64,000 nucleotides of DNA. It comes from Haliclona indistincta. Taxonomy: Eukaryota; Porifera; Demospongiae; Haplosclerida; Chalinidae. Positions 44,940-58,100 of this stretch are shown here, piece after piece (positions within the stretch are counted from its first letter, which is position 1; each line of letters opens with the position of its first letter). The DNA lies in contig OZ024789.1 of NCBI GenBank assembly GCA_964017065.1, forward strand, positions 10,811,439 to 10,875,438, read 5' to 3'. Under the pieces are notes generated by a model. The model did no database searches, was not told the origin of the DNA, and saw nothing but the letters and a program-made list of their open reading frames with translations. Both the position numbers and the translations under genes were made by a program.

Positions 44940-46893
44940 ATGACGAAAGTAACTCGTTTTCTAGTATTCTGCTGAGAAGTGTTGCTGTCGATTCAGGCTG
45001 CCAGCAGCATGCATGGACACGAACCTGATCCTGATCCGAATCGAACTATAACGTGAGTTATAATTACGCTGGCGATTGTCTTGTCAGGGGACTGCAATCA
45101 TGTCTTCTCTATTATTGCAGATTCAGTCTCAATCTTGAATACACCACTACACACTCGCCATGTAGTGGTCCTCGCCCTACTGTCGTATTGAGCTCGAGGT
45201 ACAAGGAAAATAGCAAATATTCAAGGAATTATGTAGACTGGAGTCCAATGCTGGTTTACACTGCAGGTTAACACCATGATGTAGGTATTTATTGTACTCA
45301 GCTATTGTTCAAATTTTCACAGATCAAGGCTGTGACTATCAACCCAACATTACACTGCCTGAGAGAACTGAAGAGCGCTATCAGTTTAGGATTCAGTTTA
45401 GCTGTGCCTTGTCTTGTCATTGCATCAATATTGGCGATAATATAACTCATCCTTATGGTGACAGTGTACGTAAGGATTGGAAAAAATATGGGACCGCAAC
45501 TGGCTTTGCTCTAATATGGAAGACTCGATAATTTATTATTCTAGAACCTTCATTTTCATAATAATGGTGGAGATGTACACGAAACAAATGACGAATCAGC
45601 AAGTTATTCTTTAGGATCTTGTTCTACTAACCTTATTCCGATAGTAGCAACATGCCCCTTTTCTTCTCCCACTACCTCCTTGATCAGCTCAACATTGCCT
45701 GCAATACCACTCTTTAGCAGCACTCCTTTGCCTTCAAGCACCCCTGCAATAATCACTGCTCAATTCCCCACTTCATCAACCATATTCCCCAGCAGCACTG
45801 CAGACCTCTCTTCAACAATCATGCCTTCTCCTTCTTCTACTGTATCAAAAGATTCCTCTTCCAGTGTTGCTGAGAATCATTCAATGCCTCGATCATTGCC
45901 TTCTTTGTCAACGGATAGCATTTCATCATCTGATTCAGATGTCTTTCCCAATTCAACTATTGGTGTATCAACACCTGCTTTTAACATTGCAACAACCCAA
46001 ATTTTTGTATCACCAACTCCCTCAGTGTACTGTCATGCAGAACAAGGTGCTTGGAATCAGACGTTAGCATGTGAACAATCTACAATTGTGTCAGCCTGTC
46101 CTAACATACCAATAACCAATGGTTAGTTTATGTCATTTCAGTGTTCGTGCGTAATTATTTGAATTTAACCTTTTCCTACAATAGTCACTCGTAAATGCCT
46201 ATGCAATGGTACATGGGGGCCTGATCCATGCCAAGCTACACTAAGCAAAGCAGAGGACCTGGTAAGTGTGTACAAATCTGGATGCTCTCCTGATTTCAAG
46301 CAAAGTTATTAGATAAAATTTATCTATATTATCGCGGGAATCCAGGTGTTCAGTGTAGCCATGCTTCCAGGCTTTGCAAAGCATCCAATTTAGTGTCCCC
46401 ATTTAATTTCATAAAGTTCCTGTAAAGTTACTGAAGTATTGTCACCTCTATGCAGATTTCAATGGGAAGGCCAGAAGATGGTCTGAGGGTACTACTCAAG
46501 TTACCACCAAACAGCTTCAACAACACTCGGAGACTTGGATTTCTGAGAAGAGCATTTGATAGGCAATCAACAATGGAAGTGACTGCATCATTTGTTCAGG
46601 TAGAAACTCAAAGATTTCAACACCAATAGCTAACACTGATATCAATTGCTCAGACATCTATCGAAGTTGTCAACGCTATTCCAGCCGAAACAGCTGATGA
46701 CGAGGTATAGAAAAATGCTCGATATTTTCTATGTTTAGTATTTTATGTTATGTACTAACTGGTTGTGCACATTCTGTATGACTGCAGGATAGTTCTGATT
46801 CCACTGACAATAGTGAATTTCTCTCAGTTTTGGATGAAATAGCTCCGGATCTCAGACGCAACGAAACTATTTCCTCACCAGATGGATCCATAG
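44940..46893 (+). pseudogene. aGPCR locus 8 (type II), exons 1-7 only, disabled
   Basis: Exons 44940-45052, 45121-45266, 45323-46121, 46185-46261, 46456-46599, 46654-46704 and 46788-46893, matching locus 5. The signal peptide has a TGA at 44973-44975 (MTKVTRFLVFC then stop). Exon 3 has lost one base near 45480, so the conserved LLCSN region is read out of frame. Intron 7 breaks off at about 47023, where the sequence joins the middle of exon 3 of locus 9; the GPS and 7TM part is absent. The cryptic terminal exon found in loci 5, 9 and 10 is cut away by that join. Confidence 0.87.
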
Positions 46894-47025
46894 GTTTGTG
46901 CACCTTAAAACAAACACTGAAACTTCCGAAAGTTGACATTACGTATGTTATAATTCTACAAAACGATTACTTGTTAGTCTATACATAATACCTGTATAAT
47001 AATTTATGTTACTTTTCTCTCATTT

Positions 47026-50000
47026 ACTCTTTCCTCTACCATTGTACTACACATCTCAACAACAGTAGGGAACCCCACTTCATCAACCATATCCCCCAGC
47101 AGCACTGTTGACCTCTCTTCAACCATCACGCCTTCTCCTTCTTCTACTGTCTCAACTGATTACTCTTCTAGCATCAAGAATCATTCAATGCCTCAACCAT
47201 TGCCTTCTCTGTCAATGGATAAAATTTTATCATCTGATTCAAGTATCTCTCCCAGTTCGACTGGTGAATCAACACCATCAGCTTTTCACATAACATCAAC
47301 CCAAATTTCTGTATCACCAACTCCCTCAGTGTACTGTCCTGCAGAACAAGGTGTTTGGAATCAGACGCTAATGTGTGAAGAATATAGAATATTGCACTGT
47401 CCAAACATATCACTAGGAAATGGTTAGTTTACATTGGTGAATTTTTAAATTTAACATGTTATAATTATTTTAGTCACTCGTGAATGCCTCTGTAATGGTA
47501 CATGGGGACCTGATCCATGTCAAGCTACTCTAAGCATAGCAGAGGACCTGGTAAGTGTATTGTAGTCATGCTTTCAGGCTTAAAGCATCCAATTTAGTGT
47601 CCCATTTCATTTCGAAACGATCCTATAAAGTTACTGAAGTATTGTCACCTCTGTACAGATTTCAATGGGGAGGGCAGAAGAGGGTCTCAAGGCACTACTG
47701 AAGCTACCACCAAACAGCTTCAACAACACTCGGAGACTTGGATTTCTGAGAAGAGCATTTGATAAGCAGTCAACGATGGAAGTGACCAAGTCATTTGTTC
47801 AGGTAGAAACTCAAACGATTTTAACACCAATAGCTAACACTGATATCAATTGCTCAGACATCTATCGAAGTTGTCAACGCTATTCCAGCCGAAACAGATG
47901 ATGACGAGGTATAGAAAATTGCTCGATATTTTCTATGTTTAGCATGTTATGCATGTGCTAACTGGTTGTGCACATTCTGTATGGCTGCAGGATAGTTCTG
48001 ATTCCACTGACAATAGTGAATTTCTCTCAGTTTTGGATGAAATAGCTCTGGGTCTCAGGCGCAACGAAACTATTTCCTCACCAGATGGATCTATAGGTAT
48101 GTGCACCTTAAAACAAACACTGAAACTTCCGAAAGTTGACATTATGTTATAATTCTATACAAACGATTACTTGTTAGTCTATACATATACCTGTATCATT
48201 ATGTTACTTTCAGTGACAGTATCAGCACACTTATTACTAATCTCTGTACTCTTGTCAATGCTGTACAGTTAATACATGTCCACTTAGTTGACCGATAAGA
48301 ATGACAGCAGAATGACAATTTATTATATTGCTCTGTATGTTGCAGAACTGAAAGTAAGGGAAGTGTTTTCTGGTGCTAATGATGTACTGGGAATACAAGT
48401 CAACAACAACTACATTAGTCTGCCTGGAGAACTGTTCAATGGATCAGGTACAACAACTTCATCCAGCATGAATGCTCTGATTCATGTTTTATTTTATTTT
48501 AGTGTTTGTCGCTTCATTTTATTTTGAGAACATAGCTCATCTCTTTCCAAGTGATGAGAATAGGTGAGTCAAAGAACAGCAGATATAATATTTTTAATGA
48601 ATTACATATCCACTCAGTTCTATTGCTTCGCTGGTCCTCTCGTCTGTGCTAAGCTGCACTGATTGTCGTACCAGCAACCTAACAGAGAATGTGACCATAC
48701 TCTTTGACTTGCCTCAAGAACTGTCCGAAAATGAAACTAGATGTGTTTTTGCTGACTTAGAGTGAGTTATAAATAATTTGCAGATCAAATTGTATTCTCG
48801 TTTTTTAGACGTGAAAGAGGCTCAATGTTTTGGAAAAGTGATGGCTGTAGGACTAAAAAGTTTAAAAATGGTTCAGTAATGTGTTCATGTAACCATCTCA
48901 CACACTTTGCTATTCTTCTAAGTCCTGGTGTAGAGGTATGTGTGGCTAGGAATAACATGAGGATGTGTATATTTGCATCTCCTTCTCTAACTAGATTCCT
49001 CCAGTACATCAAAAGGTGTTGACAGTGATAGGACAAGTGTTTGTGTCTATCTCACTGTTTTTCTTATTGGTTACTATTCTGACATTTGTACTACAGAGGT
49101 GAATGATGTTCACATACATCTTGTCACCTACTCAATCGTTTGCTACACAGATCACTATGGAACATGCGTAACTACATTCACTGTATGTTGTGTGCCAACT
49201 TGATTGCTGCCCAGCTCGTGTTTGTAGTGGGTGTGGAGAGAACTGAGAATGAGGCAAAGAGTGTCCTCCTGTCCTCTCACTGATAATTCACACTCCTTGA
49301 ACACAGGCTGTCTGTTCAGCCATTGCTGTGTTGCTCCACTACCTGTTCCTAGTGGTGTTCATGTGGATGCTAATGGAGGGTGTGGTCTTGTACGTAGCAC
49401 TGGTCAAAGTATTTGTCAAATATCACAAGCGCTACATAGCTGCTTTCACTGCAGCTAGTTATGGTCAGCTAGTACCAAAGAATTGTACCATGACTGATAT
49501 TGTTAATTTATCTCTGCTGCAGGTATTCCATTAGTATACATGGCTCTTGTTGTTCCTCTTGGGTTCTTGGTCAATACTGACAAGTTGGGGCATCATTATA
49601 AACAGTCCAATACTACTAGTGGAGAGGTGTTGGCGTAAGTGAGATTATCAAGTCAGTGAATCATGACTGTCTTGTGTATTTAGGTGCTGGCTTCGATATG
49701 ATACTCAGTTTATTTGGGCCTTCATATCACCGGTTATTCTCATCATCCTGGTAAGTCACAAGTCAACATTGCACATGCACAGAAATAATAAACAAATTCT
49801 GATTCCATTCGAGATTATAATAATCATACTCGTGCAAGTGTAGCTTAGTGCTGTATGGCTGCATTCGTTCACTAAGAATAAAGATTATTTTGTTGTCGCA
49901 AATTAAATCTCTACCCAGTACTGTTGTTGTAATTGTTGTGTTATTCTCTCTGTGTGATTTAGATCAATGTTGGTTTTCTGGTTATGGCGCTTGTTATTAT

Positions 50001-51402
50001 GTACAAGCATTTGAAGAAACAGCAAAATAAAGCAGAAGTAGACACAGCCAAGTATGTGATTTCAAACTGACATACTTAAAGATATTATTGTTCTTGTAAA
50101 CTCAGGCACTGGATAAAGGTGGTCATTACATTGGTAGTTGTGATGGGTATAGCATGGATTGGTAATGTGCTCTTCTTTGATGTCAACCTAATCTTTGTTG
50201 CCTACATCATGACCATCTTCATTGCCGGTCAAGGAATCATCATATTCATCTTGTTTGTACCTCTCTCAAAGCAGGTTTGAGCTGGTTTAACTTTGTGCAT
50301 AACCTTCTTTATTAACCCATGTAGGTAAGAGATGCTTATGCAAAGTGGTGGAGAATCAAAAAGCAGCAGTCGCCGTTACTCAGTCCGTTTCCAACGAAAA
50401 GCTCATCATTACCAGTATCGGTATTTTACTTTAATATACTAAAAACTGTATTTCTTACTGACATGCAGACAAATTCCTCCAACAAAAGTTCCATGGGTGA
50501 AAACATCTATTCCAAACAGTATTGCTTTGGGTACACTTGATTCAGGTAAAGGCTCAGCTGGTTTGCAATGTGCATGACACAGTAGCTTGAACTGTGTTGC
50601 AATATCAGTAGGATTTATGCAATTTTTGGGTACTAAATCACTTTTATGGTTTTGCTGGATTCGAACTCAATCGTAATAGAAAAATGAGTCGTTTGCTGGG
50701 TTCGAACCGTGCACCCTAAATTAACGCGCTCTGCAATAACAGCTATGTGTTTTTAACAAGTCATTTGTTGCATGGAATATTTGTATCATAATATTATTTC
50801 GAGGATGCTAGCTCATCTCAGTTAGTTTTGCTTCCACATGATTGCACATAGCCTTAACACAGGCTCATGTACTCTTGTAAAGGCACAATAATAAATGCTA
50901 CTTGGCTGATTTATGACTGATTTACTCAATACAAATCTCTAGTAACAAAATGACCCGTAAAGCAGCAATACTATTTTTGTTGTGCAGCTGTTAATTGATT
51001 TCATTACTGGTCTAAATTTTACATTTTTGAGTCAATCCGTAGTACCAGTAAAATTACTTACAGTATTCACTGAGGTAGATATAAATTTCTATATCTCTTT
51101 TACATTGACGCAATGTAACACAAGCTTGCTGCTTCATCACGTCATAAGTTTTCCATCATACGACTATTATTATCAATAATAATTTTTATTGTGTTAGCTT
51201 TTACGCATAAATAAATACTACAGACTATTTCTAGTTATTATTACTAAGCTGTTCATATTTTAAGTAGTATTATGGTGCATGGTGTAATTGTCTGAATAGT
51301 AAGCTATTATTATTAATTATTATCTAATTTTTTCTAGATGACAGTCAAAGTACCTTGAAGTCGAAACAAAGTGATTCTCTTGAAGATGCTGACACTCGAT
51401 AA
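47026..51402 (+). pseudogene. aGPCR locus 9 (type II), starts inside exon 3
   Basis: Partial exon 3 about 47026-47422 (stalk plus YCPAEQGVW), then 47474-47550, 47659-47802, 47858-47908, 47991-48096, 48346-48447, 48503-48563, 48618-48761, 48809-48935 (GPS), 48995-49098, 49151-49253, 49307-49463, 49523-49634, 49684-49750, 49963-50051, 50106-50274, 50325-50420, 50469-50540 and a last-exon relic 51338-51402. There is no signal peptide or ectodomain, so it is not a complete receptor unless transcribed on from locus 8. Exon 13 has a GC donor. One extra base in exon 20 changes the tail to YSKQYCFGYT and a stop at 50538-50540. The GPS and all seven membrane segments are otherwise open. Confidence 0.85.
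48214..48272 (+). other. Candidate alternative terminal exon in intron 7 of locus 9
   Basis: Same acceptor, frame and stop as at 23948-24006, with one synonymous change seen in the coding part (a Leu codon). The encoded end is again VTVSAHLLLISVLLSMLYS. Confidence 0.42.
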
Positions 51403-52196
51403 TAATTAAAATCACAAAAATTAACAATAATAAAAACAAATTATGAACATGCATTTCAGTTCAGTCTTATAACAACATTTATTTTTATATCCCCGTATTT
51501 GCATAGTAATACTAAGTGAGCATTATTTATATATGGCGCTGAAATCAAACTCGGCTTACAACTAAGTAAACTTCCTTAGCTGCATATAATTATGATTTTG
51601 ACACATGCATGTTGTTGCTAAAATACGGAAACTGTCATGTACACCAGAATATGTTTATACATGTATTGAATGTTGCACTGACTAATATCACTATTATGCT
51701 GCATGGGATGCTTGCTGAGACATGGCTATAATATTCGACCCTACATTGGAACATGAGGTAAAGGAACCATGTCAAGTAACTATTGGACAAGTTAAAAAAT
51801 TGGTACGTGCAATGAATCAATTTTTGCAAACTTTTGTTAAGTGTACCCCGCTACATTGATGGAATTTCAGCTTTTCCAATAGATCAAAAGCTCATCCTTA
51901 CTGTGAGCATTCTCTCCTCCATACAGCTTACGAGCATTGTATATCTGTTGCTTATTTCTTGGTTTTTCAAACAAGGATGATTTTGACCCCTCAGCATGAA
52001 GGGCAGCCTGTTCCCTTTATAAACGCTATACGAGGCGCAGGAGCTCCTCATTCTGCAGTGCCCATTGCTGCAAGAGGGTGTGGCTGGTACGATGACGACA
52101 TAAAATAGAAAACTAACCATTTGAATTATAATATTGGTACATGAATGCATAGTTTGTGAATGGTCTACAGATATGTCCTAGATCTTCATCATCCCT
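51403..52196. other. Spacer after locus 9 with a relic of exon 4
   Basis: Spacer like those after the other receptors, then a decayed exon 4 at about 51745-51801 (EPCQVTIGQVKKL) that stops at about 51845, where homology to the receptor array ends. From there to the lipase stop codon I see nothing recognisable. Confidence 0.6.
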
Positions 52197-55100
52197 CTAG
52201 CTCAGTCTCTGAGTGATCCAATCACTGATCAGTTGACGACCTCTCTCCTGGTCGATATCGTGAAGGATTTCATGACGACTGCCCTCAAATATCTAAAATA
52301 AAACGAACCACAAAATCAGCAATGTTGTGTACTGCACACTAAATGGAGCCACATATGCACCACAATGATTATTGTAACCACAGAGGCAAGAGTTAATAAA
52401 GAGTATAGGAATTTATTGAATCTTGCAAATGTGTCACGTACGTCAACGTCATGCACATGATCAATAGCTAGTTAAATAACTCTTTAGCGCATGTGCAAAG
52501 GACGTTTTGTGCACGATACATGTTGTGCAAGATTCCCTAAAATTCCTGTATCGAATTCCAATTCCCACTGTAGAAAGTTAGAAACACTCTCGGGAAAGAA
52601 ACATGACCAGCACACCAGATATTTTACAAAAACGTGTTGCAAAAAATTCATGATGACGTCACGATGAAGGCATGTCCTGCAATAAGCAAGCGTCCATGGT
52701 AGAAAATACAGCTACTCAGGACTCTTTATTGACAAGATACTGCTAACAAGCGAGCGTTCTTTAGTCGTTGAACATTGACAATGTGATTTTTGTAGACGGA
52801 ACGCGCTCAGATGGACCGAGCTCACTGCTGCTCTTATTCTTCGTTATAAAGCACCGATGAGCACGTGTTTGTTCTCTCTCTATGTCTTTGTGGTGTCTAT
52901 CTCACAAAATTCTCGCCCGAATATTGTCTAAAAGCTTGCCTAGCATCGTTGCTGAACATTCGATGATGTCAATGACTATAGCCTGCAATGTAGGCGCCTG
53001 CGTCATCAAATCGCGTTACTGAGTGTCTCTATTATGTACTCTTGACAGAGGGAGATAAAAATAATTTTAAATCTTGTCAAAACTAACTCACGCTAATCTA
53101 CAGTTGTTTGCATAACGGAAGCGAAAGCGGAAGTATGACATTGGCCAATCAAACGCTGTACACGTGACGTACACGTGTCAAGCTGTACACGTGACGAAAA
53201 GTGAATTTGATTGGCCAGCATCACACTTCCGCTTTTCGCTTCCGTTATGCAAGATCTTCGCAATCAACTGTATTCTCAAATTAAAATTTGACAGTTTTTA
53301 TACCAAACGCAGTATGACTAGAATCCAACAAGATTAAATCTTTATGGGCCTGTCTAATACCCAGTTCTACTGTTGCTAATGTACCTCATAAGTCTTATCA
53401 GAGCTAGCAATGCCCTTGTCGGCTATGTTGGACGCCTCAATGGGTACCAGAGTATCCTCTGAGCCATGAATGATCAGCACTGGCAGGCTGATCTCACCAA
53501 GACTAGGCACCAAAGCATCGATACCGTCCAATAATAGTGACGTTATCCTTGCCTTAAGAGCTCCATGGTAGATCAATTGATCATTCTCATATGCCTCTTG
53601 CTACAGGAGACAGCAACAAGAATTTTTAACACAGAAACACACACGGAATGTGAAGATTGTATGAGTCACACAATCAGCTAACTACACACTGAATTACACA
53701 CTTTGTATGCACATGAGGACTCATTCCATAGTTTACTTGCGGATTTTGTAACTTAAATTCTACATTTGTTACAGATGTGTGTCTAGATGCCTGCTCTACA
53801 TGCTTAACTTTTCAAAATCGTCTGTTTGAGTTCTGATCCTCAAAATAAATTATGGTATAAACATTCTATGCAACTAATAACTTGTTTAAGCCTAGTTCAC
53901 AATGAGTCGCAGAGCTTAGCGACGTGACTCTCGCGGTGCGGCAAATCGTTCACAATACGTCGCAACGCGAAGCGGCGCGGCGAAACGCATGTTTTTTTTT
54001 TCTGCTGCGTAACGCGATGCGGGGATAGAACCTGGTTCTATTTCTGCGGCGCGTCGCAGCACAGTCATTGCAACTCATTGTGAACTAGGCTTAAAAACAC
54101 AACCATTTATAGCAGTGTACGCTTGCAAAAGTATATCTGAAATATCTTAACATGTAAGTGGTGTACTTTGCATAGTCATCATAGATAGTTCAGATTTCGG
54201 CAATGAGAGTTGGTGGCTATATAGGAGGCATGATGCTTCAAAGCAAGTTGGTCGTCTCTTTGGTCGTCTCTGTGAGATGTTTGGTCTTACATGAATCAAA
54301 GTATTTTGTCACATACTGTAGCTAGCTAAGTTTTCTGAAAACTGCATTAGTTGATAAAAACAATTACAGGATACATACAGTGTTCCACACGAAGAGGAGC
54401 AAAAATCTTTTTTTTTACATTTTGGTTCATATCTCAGGAACCAAGTGTCCTATGGTCATGTTGCATGTACCATTATGATCCTCTATCCTTACTGAACACC
54501 CAGGTTCATATGGCTTCGTGTCACAATATGGCGGCGTATCACACCCACTAGAATGACAGATTTAGGTTAGGATTTCCAGAACTACTGCTAGTTAAGATTT
54601 CTTAAAGCTGCATTGCAAGTATCACCTAGGGCTCTAACCTTTGGGCAAGTGTCCGGCTTGAACTAGCATTAGTTCGGCAACGAGAACCAAAAGATGGATT
54701 TCGTGACAAGCCAAAACTTTAGGTACGGGAAATCCGATTCCGTGGGAGTTAAGCTCCAATACTTGGAGACTGCACAGCCAATACATCCATCCACACTTTG
54801 CCGCACACTACGCGTCCCTAGAAATGTTCAGAGCGACAAACGAGACTCTTTTCTGCAGGAGCGCTGTTTTCTTGCCGCCATCTTGCGATTTTAATGGATT
54901 TTGTGATGTCACACGTTGGTTATGAGCATGTGTTGCATCATAACTATTACACTGATTCAATGTGTTTTTACTAGTTATGACGTTTTAAACAGCCAACAAT
55001 TATTATGCGTGACATTATTATGCGGCATATCCATTCTTGTGGGCACATTTACCACATGTACAAGGATCAGGAAGGTCTTCAGGCTGGGGGTAACAATACC

Positions 55101-58100
55101 AGGAACATTAAATTTTCTTTGTGAAACCATACGACTCGGCATTCATTTCTAAACCATCTTTAAGTGGGGCTTGTATCCACAGCTGTTGTTGATAATATGC
55201 CCTTTGAATATGCTTTCTTGCATTGGCTGACTGTGCAGGGAATTTTCTCAAAGTCAATTTTGTGGGAATTGCTATTAAAAGCAGCAAGATGCAAGTCATC
55301 AAAGTGTTTCCAAGTCTTTTGCTGGCTTGAGACACCTTACTACAGCACTGGGGACAAGCTTGTAAGGTGCCTCCCTACACTCCGTGCTCTGACTGGATGT
55401 GATACAACTAGCAAGAGCATGCACCAATGAAAGCTATCCACAACAGTTTAACACTGATACAGAACTTTAAGTCTTTAACAACTCAGAGTTGACAGAGAGC
55501 ATGATACAGATGGCAGGAAATTATTTAGTAAGGTGTCTCAAGCCACAAAAGACTTGGAAACACTTGATGACTTGAGTCTTGCTGCTTTTAATAGCAATTC
55601 CCTCAAAATGGACTTTGAGAAATTCCCTGCACAGTCAGCCAATGCAAAAAGCATATTCAAAGGGCATATTATCAACAACAGCTATGGATACAAGCCCCAC
55701 TTAAAGATGGTTTAGAAATGAACACTGAGTCGCATGGTTTCACAAAGAAAATTTAATTGTTACCCCCAGCCTGAAAACCTTCCTGATCGTTGTACATGTG
55801 GTAAATGTGCCCACAAGAATGATAATTTTATGTCGCTGCAAGATAGCTGGAATCAAGTGTTGCAAATACTGCAAGTGTAAGAAGGTGAATCCTGGAAAAA
55901 CCCTATCACTGAACAACGTGAAAATCATTTTTGTAATACTAAATACTGCCTAAGTTTATATTTAAGTGACTCCTCAAGTTAATAAATTATTGTGTCTTTT
56001 TGTTGGTAATACCCTGTACTTGTACTGTTTTCAAACCATCAGAATCTTAAACTCTTTAAAATAGAGATGTTAATGCATTTCTGTAAAAGCTGTAACCATT
56101 TTTTTCCAGTAAATATTGGTTTTGGCACACATCCCAATACATTCCTTAGGGCATAGATAAATACCCCATGTACAGGATTGGCAACTAGGAAATTTTTGCA
56201 CATTAGCGCGGACACTCAGTGTTTGGGCTAAATTTCTCTGAATTTTATCTACGTCCGTCTACGTCGGTAATAATATTTTGTCAAAAATGTACAAAACCCG
56301 CGTACTTGGCCACGTTTGTGCTTGCAGTACTCCAAGACTAAGATAGCTATACTCATCAATCATAGTACTGCTTCCGAACGCGCAAAGAACCAGACTTTCC
56401 AACTGCGTAAATAGAACCGAGCACAGAAGTATACTAGGACAGTTACAGTCCCACAGAAATAGCATATCTACGACCTCGGCCAAGGCGTAAAACCAAGCAA
56501 AACGCTCTTCAAACTACGTTCAAACGGCTAATGTGGCTGTTATCCTATCGCACCGATGCCACATGGTTATCCTAGCAGTGTTTTTACTTGGGTAGCTGTT
56601 TTCCTAAGAGACTTCTAGTCACACACTAAGCTGTGGAAACGGCGATCGTCGGCGAATAGGACAATTCTGCTGCGATGAAGCATCCAGCACAATTTCACGC
56701 ACTGCCAAAGGATCGCTGGCATATCTATCAACATTCTCTGAGCTTCTCTCCCGCGAAAGTGTTCCTGGGTGCCTGAAATAGCCGTATTTTTCTTCTTTGG
56801 CGGCAATCTAACTGGAGGTCAAGACCAACATAGGCGCTGATAACCCGAACGAGGACAGCCCGCGCGGAAATGTATTAGGGCATTTGCTCACGTGAGCAGT
56901 TGCCAATCCTGTACATGGGGTATTTATCTTTGCTTAGGGACATATTACCTTAGAACAGTTGCTAGAAAGTAGGTTACTAAAATGGTCAAGAAGATAAAGC
57001 AATTATTTTTAATGACAATGGCGATAAAAAGGGCGTGGTCATTTTTGGGTATTTCGCAGCGGATAGACAATTTGGCACATATCACATCTTATTCCTTGGG
57101 GTCAAATTACCCTAAAACAGTTGAGTTATCTCCTCCTAAATTAAATGCATAATACATCTTAGTCAGGGTCTCTGGTATACAGGATCTAACGTGCACAGCA
57201 GTGGGGTTACAATTGACACAAAGATTCAATAATCAAGTCTTGTGTCTCCTTCAACACAAACACCTGAATTTTCCATAGGTCTTTCAAAGTCCCAAGTTAC
57301 ACGTAAAAGTTGAATGGTGGTTTTGATTGTGGTTGGTTTAGTGGTAGTTTTTTTCACGCACACATACCACTAACAGAACAAGTTTGAAAATAAGATGTAT
57401 CTTGCATATAAAAAATTAAAAATTTAAGTCCCATTATTGGGTGATGTTTAGTGACATTACGTCGTTTTTTAGAGCTCAACGCGTGACCTTCACGATAAGG
57501 TGGCGGGTGCGCATGAATATCATTAGCAAAAGACTTTTGCTAACTGTACATGTATTTCTTTACTTTCTGTACAGGTCAGAAGAAGAACCTTCACTGCACA
57601 TTTATACTGTGTATACTTACTGTATGTAAAATATGCAGCGCTACGAATAAGAATCAACGCTTGTAGCTCATCACTAAAAAACGGGGTGGTCTATGACAGC
57701 TCAGTTCTACCATAGATATTATACACAGGGATTGGAAACGAGCAATAAATTGTCCAATATTGCGTGCCATCCCTGTTGCACCGGAAGTATTCACGAAGCC
57801 CCGCCCACCACTATGTTGACCATTTTTTTCTACCAGTTCTTTGTTGTTTATCATGTATAAACCATTGTAGATCATCATAGAGAATAGAATACAACAATTG
57901 AAACAACGAGGAACAAAAACAATGAACATCTGAATATATCTTCGTCTCTCTCAGACAATCCTGCTGATGGAGAATCTTCCAGTGACCCGTTCTATCACTA
58001 TGAAATGAGTACAATATTCATGTTTAGAAATCGAGTATAAAAGCTTGCACAAAGTTCTTAACTATCCAGTTCCATTTCTACATGCTTACCCTACAATTTA

